This document shows, in pieces, positions 53,505-62,388 of a DNA stretch of 64,000 bases. The DNA comes from Gammaproteobacteria bacterium (GTDB taxonomy: Bacteria > Pseudomonadota > Gammaproteobacteria > Steroidobacterales > Rariloculaceae): assembly GCA_022825505.1 (NCBI GenBank), contig JAJDWR010000026.1, positions 1-64,000 of the forward strand, written 5' to 3'. Numbering within the stretch: the stretch's first letter is position 1; every line of letters begins with the position of its first letter. The position numbers and the translations under genes are program-made. The notes beneath the pieces were generated by a model, which was given only the letters and a program-made list of their open reading frames with translations, was not told the origin of the DNA and did no database searches.

Positions 53505-55115
53505 ATGCCGCTGCCGCCAGGACTATCGCAACAGGATTTTGACAGCGCAGTCGCCGAACTGCGCGAGGTCGTCGGAGAAGAGTGGGTGTTTACCAGCGAT
53601 GCCCACATCGAGACCTACCGCGACCCGTACTCGCCGCTGCAGGGCAGTGTTGACGAGCCAATCCCTTCAGCGGCCGTGGCGCCGCACACGGTCGAGCACG
53701 TACAGGGGGTTCTGCGGGTTGCCAACGACTACGGGATTCCCACCTGGGCGTTCTCCACGGGCAAGAATTTCGGCTATGGCGGAACGGAGGCACGCGTCGC
53801 CGGATCGCTCATGATCGATCTGAAACGCATGAACCGCATCCTGGAACTGAACGAGACCAACGCGACGGCCGTCGTCGAACCCGGGGTCAGTCAGTACGAA
53901 CTCTGGCAGGAAATCCAGCGCCGCGGACTCAGGCTCTGGATCGACGGACCCTCTCCCGCCTACTCGAGCATCGTCGCGATCGGGCTCGAACGCGGCGTCG
54001 GCTACGGCCTCCACGGCGAACGCTACCGGGCGCTGAGCGGCCTGGAGGTCGTGCTGCCCACGGGTGAAGTCATCCGGACGGGAATGGCGGCGCTGGAGGG
54101 TTCGGGCGCATGGGCTCAGTATCCATACGGTCTGGGTCCCCATGTACAGGGCATGTTCTCGCAGTCGAACTACGGCATCGTCACGAAGGTCGGTGTACGC
54201 TTGATCCAGCATCCGCCGGCTTTCCGTTCGAGCCTGGTCATCGCCCCGAACAATGAAGACATCGTGCCGATGATCGATACGCTGCGGAAACTCAGGCTCG
54301 GCGGTGCGATCACCAACGCCGTCAGTCTGGGTCCGCACATGCCGGGAATGGACCCATGGGCGTCGGCGCCGATCGATCCCCCGATGGGCGGGTTCGGTAT
54401 TCCTGGCGGGGCGGGCGGTCCGGGTGGGCCCGGCGGTCCGGGCGGTCCCGGCGGTGGCGGCGGTCCCCCGCGACTGCCGGGCTGGAGTTTTCGCCTCGGG
54501 CTCTATGGATACGACCGCGTGGTGGAGGCGAACTGGGAAGAAATTCAGGACGAATTCAACGCGGCCATTCCCGGCACCAGCTACGAAACCGAGAAATTCC
54601 TTGCGCCTTACGACGGCCAGGACGACTGGGAGAGCCGCCACAAGATGCTCGCGGGCATACCCTCGTTTCAGGAGACGCCGCTCTGGAACCACGGCGGCGC
54701 ATTCATCTCGATGGTCCTGCCGTTCGACGGACAGGCCTATTGGGAGTTTCGCGAAGTCTACAACCGCGTTTATCAACAATACGGCCGGCGCTACATCGGC
54801 GGCGCATTGCACAACCATTCGCCCTGGAGCCTGATTGCGCTCGGTGCTGCGCCTGTCGTTCGCGACAATCCGGAAGCCAACGCCCGCTCGATCGAAATGG
54901 CGAGAATGCTGATCGAAGAGTCCGGCAGGCTTGGCTATGGCGAGTATCGCGCACCGACACCCTTCGCCGATGAGGCCGCCGCCGCCTACGCCTGGAACGA
55001 TCATGCCCTGATGCGTTTCTTCGAGACGATCAAGGACACCCTGGATCCCAACGGCATCCTGGCGCCGGGCAAGAGCGGCATCTGGCCGAGACGCTACCGG
55101 GAGGATCGGGCATGA
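53505..55115 (+). CDS. FAD-linked oxidase of the 4-cresol dehydrogenase/vanillyl-alcohol oxidase type, module 2, with Gly-rich insert
   Basis: This 536-residue protein is a paralogue of the oxidase at 48800. It shares the start MPLPPGL, the FAD block TWAFSTGKNFGYGGTEARV, LKRMNRILELNETNATAVVEPGVSQYELW and the C-terminal DPNGILAPGKSGIWPRRYRE. It differs by an insert at residues about 290-325 made of GGP/GPG repeats, absent in the other copy. Its stop overlaps a cytochrome c gene (ATGA). The product probably forms a PCMH-like flavocytochrome. The different substrate-domain sequence suggests a second substrate. Confidence 0.87.
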   Translation: MPLPPGLSQQDFDSAVAELREVVGEEWVFTSDAHIETYRDPYSPLQGSVDEPIPSAAVAPHTVEHVQGVLRVANDYGIPTWAFSTGKNFGYGGTEARVAGSLMIDLKRMNRILELNETNATAVVEPGVSQYELWQEIQRRGLRLWIDGPSPAYSSIVAIGLERGVGYGLHGERYRALSGLEVVLPTGEVIRTGMAALEGSGAWAQYPYGLGPHVQGMFSQSNYGIVTKVGVRLIQHPPAFRSSLVIAPNNEDIVPMIDTLRKLRLGGAITNAVSLGPHMPGMDPWASAPIDPPMGGFGIPGGAGGPGGPGGPGGPGGGGGPPRLPGWSFRLGLYGYDRVVEANWEEIQDEFNAAIPGTSYETEKFLAPYDGQDDWESRHKMLAGIPSFQETPLWNHGGAFISMVLPFDGQAYWEFREVYNRVYQQYGRRYIGGALHNHSPWSLIALGAAPVVRDNPEANARSIEMARMLIEESGRLGYGEYRAPTPFADEAAAAYAWNDHALMRFFETIKDTLDPNGILAPGKSGIWPRRYREDRA

Positions 55116-55453
55116 GAAGGCTTGCCGTCGTTGCTTCACTGCTGATCCTGCCACTCGCGTATGGCGGCGCAGCCGCCCAGGACACCGCACTCGAATTGGG
55201 CGAGAGAATCTATGTGGACAAGTGCGAGTACTGCCACGGCGATGGTGTGCAGAAAGGCGGAACGTTCGTGCTTGAAGCACGGTATCAGGGTGATTTGCCC
55301 GGGCTGCTGACCGAACGCACGAATCTCACACCCGAGTACATCACTGCCGTCCTGCGCACCTGGACGAATGGCATGGCGGCGTTTCGGCCGACGGAAATTA
55401 CAGACTCGGAACTTGAGGCTCTCATCGCCTACCTGACCCGCAACAACGAATGA
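55112..55453 (+). CDS. Small c-type cytochrome, electron acceptor of oxidase module 2
   Basis: This 113-residue protein has a signal peptide (LLILPLAYGGAAAQ), a CEYCH haem motif and a candidate axial Met in NGMAAF. A C-terminal helix ELEALIAYLTRNNE is very like the module 1 cytochrome. The start overlaps the flavoprotein stop by four bases. It is likely the periplasmic cytochrome subunit of the second flavocytochrome. Confidence 0.87.
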   Translation: MRRLAVVASLLILPLAYGGAAAQDTALELGERIYVDKCEYCHGDGVQKGGTFVLEARYQGDLPGLLTERTNLTPEYITAVLRTWTNGMAAFRPTEITDSELEALIAYLTRNNE

Positions 55454-55559
55454 GAGAGACGCGCGGAGCGAGTAGTCGATCCGAATATTCGCCGCAGGAC
55501 GGATCGGGTCGTTATCGAGCGCGAAAGTGCAAGTCCAATCCATGTATCGGGGAAAACAC

Positions 55560-57413
55560 ATGATTCAAACAAATCTGACCTGGCGACTGATAGCTGTCCT
55601 TTCAGCGGCCGTGCTCGGCGCCTGCGGACCGTCCGCACCGGACTCGGACAGCGTGGCGGAAAGCGCGGCGGACAGCGCGTCCGGCATCGACGTGAGCAAT
55701 ATCGATGCGTTGCTCGCCCGCGGCGAGGAAATCTATTTCGGCACGGGCGAATGCTGGGACTGTCACGGCAATTCCGGCGAAGGCAATACCGCGCCGTCGC
55801 TCCTGCATGCGCCGAGCGCATTCGACATTCAGTACATGCTCGATACCAACCCCGAGATGGGCGATGTCGCCGAAGCGCTCGATGCGTCCAGCGAAGACCT
55901 CGTCGCGTCCGCTGCCTATATCCGCACGCTGGCGAATCTCGACGTCAACGCCGCCATCGTCGACGAACTCGTCGCTTCCCTGGCGAGCGCGCGCGACTAC
56001 AGCTTCTACGCATCTGCCGACAACTTCGTCATTACGCCGCGCGACGAACTGATACAACAGGTCGAAGGCTTCGACACGGTGCTCGCGGACTGGGAACGCA
56101 AGTCCGCAACCGGCAACATCATGCATACGTATGACATTCGCTCGGTGCGGACATACGATGCGGGCGAGCCGAAGTTTACGCCGGAAGCAGGCAAGGTCTA
56201 TTTCTACGAAGCAACCGGCGCCGGATATCCGGCAGGGATCGACTTTCCCAACGCCGGCCAGTTCGACGCAGGCTCGACGCACGTCGTAGTCGGTGACGCG
56301 GCCACCAAGGAAGTCATCGCGTATCACAGGTTTCCGGATGAGATGCGGACGTCGATTCACTCCACGGCGGTCACGCCCGACGGACGCTATGTCTATGTAG
56401 CCGGCCCCCGCCCGTCATTTGCCGGTGCCGAGGACCGTCCCATCGGCACCCCCCGTCCGGGGGTATCGCGGCTCGATTCGCCGTCATCGCTGATCAAGGC
56501 GGACGCGATCACGCTGCAGCCGGTGGAGCAGTTCGTCATCGGCGGGCGCATGCATCACGCGCAGATCTTTCAGGACCGCTACATGCTCGTCGACACGTTT
56601 GCGCGGGACATCGACGGACTGGACGTCTTTCTCATGGATCCCGAAACCGACGAAGTCATCGGCGGTGTGCGCGACGAGGAACTCGGCGGCGTTTCGTATA
56701 CCTCGTTTACCGACAACGAGTACATCTACATCCTGATGCAGCCGGGCGGCTATGGCGCATCGTCGATTTCGGCCTACATCGCCGCGTCGGCGTACAACCG
56801 CGGACAGTTCGCGACCATGCGCCCGTTCTGGGTGACGAAAGTCGACCCGGAGTCCTGGGAGGTCGTGCAGGAGTACCCCTACCCGGGCTTTCGAGCCAAC
56901 TGGATCATCATCGACTCGGCGCAGGAATTCATGTACGTGCCCGTGGGTGCAAACTCCTACCTGAACAAGATCAATCTCGAGACGGGTGAAATCGCCTGGA
57001 CGACACCCACCGGCATCGGTCCTTACGGCGCAGCCCTCAATGCGGATGAATCGGAAATCTGGGTGGCAGACAAGGGCGAGACCACCGGCATGTTCGGCCG
57101 CACGATGACGGTAATCGATACCGAACGCGGCCGGGCGGTGGAGACCGTCTTTTCCGGCTACCAGGTCGACCATGTGCTGCTCGCACCGAACGGCCGCGAG
57201 ATGTGGGGCACAAGCAATGCCGACGGGCGCGTCTACGTGTTCGACGCGCAGGAGCGCGTTCAGACCCATGCCATCGACATGCCGAATTTCGGTGACGCTC
57301 ACGGTCTCGTTTTCGTCTGGTATGACGATGGCCTCGTGCCGCATGTCGTGCGCGACCAGGGCGGCTTCCACAGCGGCATCGATCCCGTACTGGGAAATGT
57401 CCTTGAATATTGA
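55560..57413 (+). CDS. Lipoprotein with N-terminal cytochrome c domain fused to a beta-propeller
   Basis: This 617-residue protein has a lipoprotein signal (RLIAVLSAAVLGAC). Residues about 40-150 form a cytochrome c-like domain with GECWDCHGNSGEGN. Residues 180-617 look like a YVTN/nitrite-reductase-type beta-propeller, with repeated TPDGRYVYVAG, SAQEFMYVPVGANSYLNKINLETGEIAW and LAPNGREMWGTSNADGRVYVFD. It may carry electrons from the oxidase modules at the membrane. I chose the ATG at 55560, with GGGGA upstream and the signal at the very start. The cytochrome at 55112 ends 106 bp before it. Confidence 0.78.
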   Translation: MIQTNLTWRLIAVLSAAVLGACGPSAPDSDSVAESAADSASGIDVSNIDALLARGEEIYFGTGECWDCHGNSGEGNTAPSLLHAPSAFDIQYMLDTNPEMGDVAEALDASSEDLVASAAYIRTLANLDVNAAIVDELVASLASARDYSFYASADNFVITPRDELIQQVEGFDTVLADWERKSATGNIMHTYDIRSVRTYDAGEPKFTPEAGKVYFYEATGAGYPAGIDFPNAGQFDAGSTHVVVGDAATKEVIAYHRFPDEMRTSIHSTAVTPDGRYVYVAGPRPSFAGAEDRPIGTPRPGVSRLDSPSSLIKADAITLQPVEQFVIGGRMHHAQIFQDRYMLVDTFARDIDGLDVFLMDPETDEVIGGVRDEELGGVSYTSFTDNEYIYILMQPGGYGASSISAYIAASAYNRGQFATMRPFWVTKVDPESWEVVQEYPYPGFRANWIIIDSAQEFMYVPVGANSYLNKINLETGEIAWTTPTGIGPYGAALNADESEIWVADKGETTGMFGRTMTVIDTERGRAVETVFSGYQVDHVLLAPNGREMWGTSNADGRVYVFDAQERVQTHAIDMPNFGDAHGLVFVWYDDGLVPHVVRDQGGFHSGIDPVLGNVLEY

Positions 57414-57484
57414 GCACTGACGACCGGAAACGGCCATTTGCTGTTGGCCGAAAACCAATTGACACCCTTGATGACGGAGCCTTC

Positions 57485-59347
57485 ATGAACAACTTCCTCA
57501 CTGCGGCAGCGTTGCTTGTCTTCCTGATGCCTTCGAGCCCGGCGGTTGCACAACCCGCCGACCTTGCCCGGCTGCAAACCGTGATCCGCACGCTCGATGT
57601 GGACGGCGACCAGGCGTTGTCGACCGACGAAGTCCAGCAGGCAACTGAACGCCTGCTGAGCCTCGACAGCGACAGCGATGGGGCGCTGAGCCTCGAGGAA
57701 ATGGGCGGCCCGGCGCCGATTCGCGGGATGATTCGGCAGCAGTTCGTCATTCGCGCTCTGGACGAAGACGGCGACCTGAGCGTGTCGGCCGATGAGCTTG
57801 CCCGCGCGAGCCGGTCCCTGGCCTACCTCGATCGCGACGGCGACTGGAATCTGAGCCGCCAGGAATTGAATCCGCCGGGTCCCCCGGGGGCGCCCGCCGG
57901 TGGGCCTCCTCCGGGAGGACCGCCTCCCGGTGGGCCTCCTCCCGGCGGGGCGCCGGACGGCGGCGGTCCCGGCGCTGCGAATTTCGCCAACATGGACATG
58001 ATGCGGCGCATGAACGAGTACGGGAGCGAAATCGTCGGCGACATTCTGCCCGGCGCCGACAGCCGCGCATTCGACGGATATACGCTGGTTCACGACGCGG
58101 CGTTCGGCGGGCAAAACGCCAATCGCATCTATCTGACCGACATGAATGGCGAAACCGTGCACCAGTGGGAACCCGGGCGCTTTCAGCCCGAGGGCGCCGT
58201 CGCCTATCTGCTCGAAAACGGATTGCTGCTGCGCACGATATCCAGCCACCACTGGCTGCACGACGAGCATTTTCCGGTCGGCGCTGCGGGCACCGTTCAA
58301 CTCCTCGACTGGGACAGCAACGTGGTCTGGGAATATGAAATGGACGTGCCCGAAAAGCACGTGTTTCATCATGACGTGGACTACATGCCGAACGGCAACA
58401 TCCTGGCGATCGCCTATACCGGGTTCAGCCGCGAAGAGGCGCGTTCGATGGGTTGGGACGGCGAGTTCCCGGTGAATGCCGATACGGTCTGGCTCGACAA
58501 GGTCGTCGAGCTGCAGCCCGATCTCGTCGATGGCTCCACGGAAATCGTCTGGCAGTGGAACGTCTGGGATCACCTGGTCCAGGACAGGTTCCCCGACCGC
58601 CCGAACTTCGGCGATGTCGAGTCGGAAGTGGGCAAGATCGACATCAACTATCTCCGGGAAGACTACGTATTGTTCATCGGCGGGCAGATGAACCATGTCA
58701 ACAGTGTCGACTACAACGCGGAGCTCGACCAGATCGTGCTGAGCTCGGCGGCTTACGGCGAATTGTGGTTCATCGATCACAGCACGACGATGGCCGAAGC
58801 GGCCGGGGACAGCGGTGGACGGCACGGCCGTGGCGGCGACCTGATCTATCGCTGGGGCAATCCGTTCACCACCAGGAGCAGAACGCTCGACGAGGCGACG
58901 CTTTTCTGGCAACACGACGCCCGGTGGATTACCGAGGGCCTGCCGGGGGCGGGGAACATGCTCGTCTACAACAACGGCACGAAACGCAGACTCGACGGCA
59001 CGTTCGATCCCGAGGCCGGCATGGACTTCGATACTTCCTATTCGGACCTGGTGGAATTCCGGCTCCCCATCGGCGCCGACGGACTCTATGACACCGGTGG
59101 CGAGCCCGAAATCGTCTGGACCTGGAACGCGGATGCCAGCGAAGGTTACTTCTCGCCGTTCATGAGCGGCTGGGACCGCTTGCCGAACGGCAACACGATC
59201 TTCGTCAATGCCCACAACAAGCAGATCATTGAAGTCACGCCCGAGGGCGAGCGCGTGCTCGATTACGAGGTTCCGGAGAGCGGGCGAATGTACCGCGTCT
59301 ACAAGTACGCCAGGGATTACCCGGCGTTTGACGGGCGAGAGTTCTGA
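57485..59347 (+). CDS. Secreted EF-hand plus arylsulfotransferase-like beta-propeller protein
   Basis: This 620-residue protein has a signal peptide (FLTAAALLVFLMPSSPAVAQ). Four EF-hand calcium loops follow (DVDGDQALSTDE, DSDSDGALSLEE, DEDGDLSVSADE, DRDGDWNLSRQE), then a PPGG-repeat linker. The arylsulfotransferase-type propeller contains GQNANRIYLTDMNGETVHQW, KHVFHHDVDYMPNGNILAI, WQHDARW and WDRLPNGNTIFVNAHNKQIIEVTPEG. ASSTs move sulfate between phenols using a catalytic His. Whether this protein does so or is a binding protein is unknown. ACGGAG lies five bases before the ATG. It follows the cytochrome-propeller gene by 71 bp. Confidence 0.78.
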   Translation: MNNFLTAAALLVFLMPSSPAVAQPADLARLQTVIRTLDVDGDQALSTDEVQQATERLLSLDSDSDGALSLEEMGGPAPIRGMIRQQFVIRALDEDGDLSVSADELARASRSLAYLDRDGDWNLSRQELNPPGPPGAPAGGPPPGGPPPGGPPPGGAPDGGGPGAANFANMDMMRRMNEYGSEIVGDILPGADSRAFDGYTLVHDAAFGGQNANRIYLTDMNGETVHQWEPGRFQPEGAVAYLLENGLLLRTISSHHWLHDEHFPVGAAGTVQLLDWDSNVVWEYEMDVPEKHVFHHDVDYMPNGNILAIAYTGFSREEARSMGWDGEFPVNADTVWLDKVVELQPDLVDGSTEIVWQWNVWDHLVQDRFPDRPNFGDVESEVGKIDINYLREDYVLFIGGQMNHVNSVDYNAELDQIVLSSAAYGELWFIDHSTTMAEAAGDSGGRHGRGGDLIYRWGNPFTTRSRTLDEATLFWQHDARWITEGLPGAGNMLVYNNGTKRRLDGTFDPEAGMDFDTSYSDLVEFRLPIGADGLYDTGGEPEIVWTWNADASEGYFSPFMSGWDRLPNGNTIFVNAHNKQIIEVTPEGERVLDYEVPESGRMYRVYKYARDYPAFDGREF

Positions 59348-59368
59348 GTCGCTTGTAAGCTCGGAAAC

Positions 59369-59402
59369 GGGTGGCGGCAAGGGCGGCAGGCGAACGCCAC
59401 CC
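59369..59402. terminator. GC-rich hairpin between convergent genes, possible terminator
   Basis: GGGTGGCG (59369-59376) pairs with CGCCACCC (59395-59402) across an 18-base loop, 22 bp past the stop of the EF-hand gene. No T-run follows on either strand, so intrinsic termination would be weak. Confidence 0.35.
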
Positions 59403-59428
59403 AGTCCATTTCGGCCGGCAACCGCTTA

Positions 59429-59740
59429 TCAGCTCGTGGTGGTTTTTTCGGCTTCGTTGTCGATCACCATTAGCGTGTCGACGTAGAAGAGCTCCGGAAC
59501 GGCGCCGAACTTCGCCTTGAAGCCGGTCACGAACTCGTCGTTGAAGAACGCCCGGGCATCGGCTTCGCTCTCCCAGAGATAAACGGAATGGCCGGTATGC
59601 TCGCCCTCGTCGTAGCTGAAATACTTGCGAATGAGCCTGGGCGTCGCCCGGAAGCGCCCTTCGACCTGCTTGAAGCCTTCCATCATCTTTTCGCGCGGGA
59701 CGGGTCCCGGCAGGACGTACTTGACGAGAACGGTGTGCAT
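59429..59740 (-). CDS. Small dimeric alpha-beta barrel protein (ABM/YdhR-like)
   Basis: This 103-residue protein (VLVKYVLPGPVPREKMMEGF, YFSYDEGEHTGHSVYLWESEADARAFFND, PELFYVDTLMVIDN) has the ferredoxin-like pattern of antibiotic biosynthesis monooxygenase/YdhR-type proteins. These often act on aromatic or quinone compounds without a cofactor. GGGAG precedes the ATG at 59740. It follows the GMC oxidoreductase gene by 22 bp on the same strand, which suits an aromatic-oxidation setting. The specific role is unknown. Confidence 0.75.
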   Translation of the reverse strand: MHTVLVKYVLPGPVPREKMMEGFKQVEGRFRATPRLIRKYFSYDEGEHTGHSVYLWESEADARAFFNDEFVTGFKAKFGAVPELFYVDTLMVIDNEAEKTTTS

Positions 59741-59762
59741 GGCGTTGCTCCCTTTTCGGGGG

Positions 59763-61250
59763 TTAATGGTTGCGAACGATGCGGTCGGCGACATGCGACG
59801 ACCACGCTGCGATGCTGAGAGATGGCGGCACGCCCACGGGCTGCGGAAAGACCGAGGCGTCGGCGACATAGAGTCCGGGATGGTCGTGAGCCCGGCCGCC
59901 ACCGTCGACCACGCCTTCGTTCGGATCGTCGGAAATCCGGCACCCGCCTGCGGGATGCGCCGTCAATACTTCCGAATTCGGGTAGGCGACCGGTCGGCCG
60001 GAGGCCTCCGATACGGCGTCCATGGCCTGCATCGTTGCCGCGTAGCTCGGCGATCCGCCGAGGTCGAACGCAAACCGGATGCGCCCGTTTTCCGACCAGA
60101 TTCGGCCGTCCGCCGCATCCTGGCTCATGGCCACGATCTCCACGGACCGGCCGGCTTTCCTGCGCGCGCCGTTGTAGAGGAATCCCGGCAACGGCGGCGT
60201 TTCTCCACGGGCCAGAATGACATAGGGGCTGTCCTCGTGGCCCCGAATCTTCACGCGGCCGAACGAAGGCGGACCGATCGTGGTGTCGCGGTCTTCCACC
60301 GGCCACTTGCCAATCAGATCGCCGTTTGCGCCGAGCCCCTTGCCGAGCGCCGGGAGTCCGGTCAGTCCGCCCGTATCGCGGCTGGCCAATAGCAGCGCAT
60401 TTGTGTTCATGGTGCCGGCACAGACCGCGAGCTTCGGCGCCGCGAGCGTCACGTTCCGGCCGCTGCGCAGATCGCGGGCTTCGACGGTCCATCCGCCGGC
60501 CTTGCCGGCAGAAACCCTGCGGACTTCGTGCATGTCGCGGACCGTCAGCCCCCTGCCCAGCGCCGGCAACAGGAACAGCGCATCCACGGTGGATTTCGAA
60601 GCGCCCGGACTCCCGAACATGCCGTTGTCCCGGTTGAAGTCGAGCGGTTCGCGCACAATGCCGCTCTCGTCGGTGATCGCCGCGAGATTGCCGTCCGGCC
60701 CCGGGAACAGTATGCCCAGCAGCGGTTGCTCGCCGTCCCCGAGCGGTGCGAAACAGCTTTCGTTCGACCACGCGCCGTCGGTATGATTGGGAACGGTGGA
60801 TGCATCGCGCGGCCTGATGCCCTTCAGTTCCCTCTCGACACGGTCGTAGTGAGGCGACAGCGTTTCGTCGCCGAGGCCAGTCGCGCGATCGTCCCAGAAG
60901 CCTTGCGGAGCCCGCTCCAGCAGCGCCGCCCAGATGTGGCTTCCGCCGCCGACATTGGACGTGCAGGGCACCTTGATGCCGTCGCCGATCCACATTTCAA
61001 GGTAGCCGTACTTGTTCAGGCGGATTCCCTTCTTCGGACCCTTGGGCGGCCGGAGCGAACGCAGGACCGACAACATGCCCCCCGTGCGCGGCAAGGGTTT
61101 GCGCTTTTCGATGCCGCCGGCGCGCACGGCAACCGTATCCCGCCAGGGGCCGCGCTCAAGCACAACCACGGACATTCCCGCGTCCACCAGCCGCGACGCC
61201 AACACGGACCCGCCAAACCCGCTACCGACTACGATAATGTCCGGTTTCAC
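59763..61250 (-). CDS. GMC-type FAD oxidoreductase (cholesterol-oxidase-like)
   Basis: This 495-residue protein has an N-terminal FAD Rossmann motif (DIIVVGSGFGGSVLASRLVDAG), the flavin-contact block NVGGGSHIWAALLERAP and the C-terminal AHPAGGCRISDDPNEGVVD...GLYVADASVFPQPVGVPPSLSIAAWSSHVADRI of GMC enzymes. It oxidises an alcohol to an aldehyde or ketone. The acceptor is unknown. No secretion signal is present. The best start is a GTG at 61250, just before the Rossmann strand. With the ABM-like gene it forms a two-gene unit facing the oxidase cluster. Confidence 0.84.
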   Translation of the reverse strand: MKPDIIVVGSGFGGSVLASRLVDAGMSVVVLERGPWRDTVAVRAGGIEKRKPLPRTGGMLSVLRSLRPPKGPKKGIRLNKYGYLEMWIGDGIKVPCTSNVGGGSHIWAALLERAPQGFWDDRATGLGDETLSPHYDRVERELKGIRPRDASTVPNHTDGAWSNESCFAPLGDGEQPLLGILFPGPDGNLAAITDESGIVREPLDFNRDNGMFGSPGASKSTVDALFLLPALGRGLTVRDMHEVRRVSAGKAGGWTVEARDLRSGRNVTLAAPKLAVCAGTMNTNALLLASRDTGGLTGLPALGKGLGANGDLIGKWPVEDRDTTIGPPSFGRVKIRGHEDSPYVILARGETPPLPGFLYNGARRKAGRSVEIVAMSQDAADGRIWSENGRIRFAFDLGGSPSYAATMQAMDAVSEASGRPVAYPNSEVLTAHPAGGCRISDDPNEGVVDGGGRAHDHPGLYVADASVFPQPVGVPPSLSIAAWSSHVADRIVRNH

Positions 61251-61439
61251 TGTTCCGATAATTCCTTTTGGCGGCGTTCGCGGTGTGCTGAATCGACAGC
61301 AGATCGCGACCGAGACGCTAATTCTACTCGATAGCAACTTGAACCGGCGGTACCTGCCAACGCAACCGACAGCAAATGACTTGCCCTGGCCACTGGCAGG
61401 TGACCTGTGCTTGCGGCCAGCATCTTGGAGACAAGCGCT

Positions 61440-62219
61440 CTAAAGCGTGATCGTTCCTTCCAGATAGAGTGTGGCGTAGCCGGAGATCGAAACCCGATCG
61501 GCCTTTAGCGCGCACCAGAGCGCACCGCCTCGGGAGGAGACCTGGCGGGCGAACAGTTCCGTCTTGCCAAGCCGTTGGGACCAATAGGGGATCAGGATGC
61601 AATGGGCGGAGCCCGTCACGGGGTCTTCGTCGATTCCGGCTGCCGGCGCAAAGAAGCGCGAGACGAAATCGCAGTCTCTGCCCGGGGCCGTAACGATCAG
61701 TTCCGGAATGTCGAGGGCGGCAATTCTGGCAATATCCGGCCGGATCGCGCGGACGGTCTCATCACTGTCCATGACCGCCATGGCGTACGGCGCGGCGAGG
61801 ACCGCTTCGGGCTGCGCACCCAGGGCATCCGTGACATTGCCGATCTCGGCCTCTTTCGGAGGCTGCGCCGGAAAATCCATCGCCAGCCGGGCACCGTCGC
61901 GCGATACGGTCAATGGTCCGCTTCTGGTATGGAATGTGATGCTGTGGCCGGTATGCTTCAGCCGGTTGAACAGGACCCAGGCGGTAGCCAGCGTGGCGTG
62001 ACCGCAGAGATCGACCTCGATCAGCGGCGTGAACCATCTCAGGTCAGCGCCACCATCGTCGCGCGGCACGAAAAAGGCGGTTTCCGAGAGATTATTCTCC
62101 AGGGCAATCGCTTGCATCGTGTGCTCGGGCAGCCATTGGCTCAGTGGCACCACTGCCGCGGGATTGCCGCTAAAGGGGCCGTCGGTGAAGGCGTCGATCT
62201 GGTAGAGACTCAGTTGCAT
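61440..62219 (-). CDS. PhzF family epimerase/isomerase
   Basis: This 259-residue protein has the PhzF start YQIDAFTDGPFSGNPAAVV, the ENNLSETAFF block with the catalytic Glu, LRWFTPLIEVDLCGHATLATAWVL, and DEDPVTGSAHCILIPYW. Members are isomerases related to diaminopimelate epimerase. Outside phenazine synthesis most have no known substrate. The gap 61251-61439 downstream of it contains no gene that I can support. Confidence 0.9.
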   Translation of the reverse strand: MQLSLYQIDAFTDGPFSGNPAAVVPLSQWLPEHTMQAIALENNLSETAFFVPRDDGGADLRWFTPLIEVDLCGHATLATAWVLFNRLKHTGHSITFHTRSGPLTVSRDGARLAMDFPAQPPKEAEIGNVTDALGAQPEAVLAAPYAMAVMDSDETVRAIRPDIARIAALDIPELIVTAPGRDCDFVSRFFAPAAGIDEDPVTGSAHCILIPYWSQRLGKTELFARQVSSRGGALWCALKADRVSISGYATLYLEGTITL

Positions 62220-62388
62220 TCGGGTTCCGCTTCGCTAACCGGTGGTGGATTCTGGAATATAGCCGTTATTCGCAGAAATGAGCATTGCCAATGCAGGCGC
62301 AAGTTGCAATGGTCTTCTCACGCTCCTCAGGCACGGTCGCCCTTCGGGCAGCCAGCCGCTATAATTTTTCCAGAATGGAGGAAAGATA

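Noticed and set aside
57299-59380. Long open frame of 693 codons on the minus strand
   Set aside because: It is antisense to the cytochrome-propeller and EF-hand genes, whose domains and signal peptides are clear. High GC keeps the opposite strand open.
59369-59402. Strong intrinsic terminator
   Set aside because: The stem is good but no T-run follows on either strand, so it is kept only as a low-confidence hairpin.
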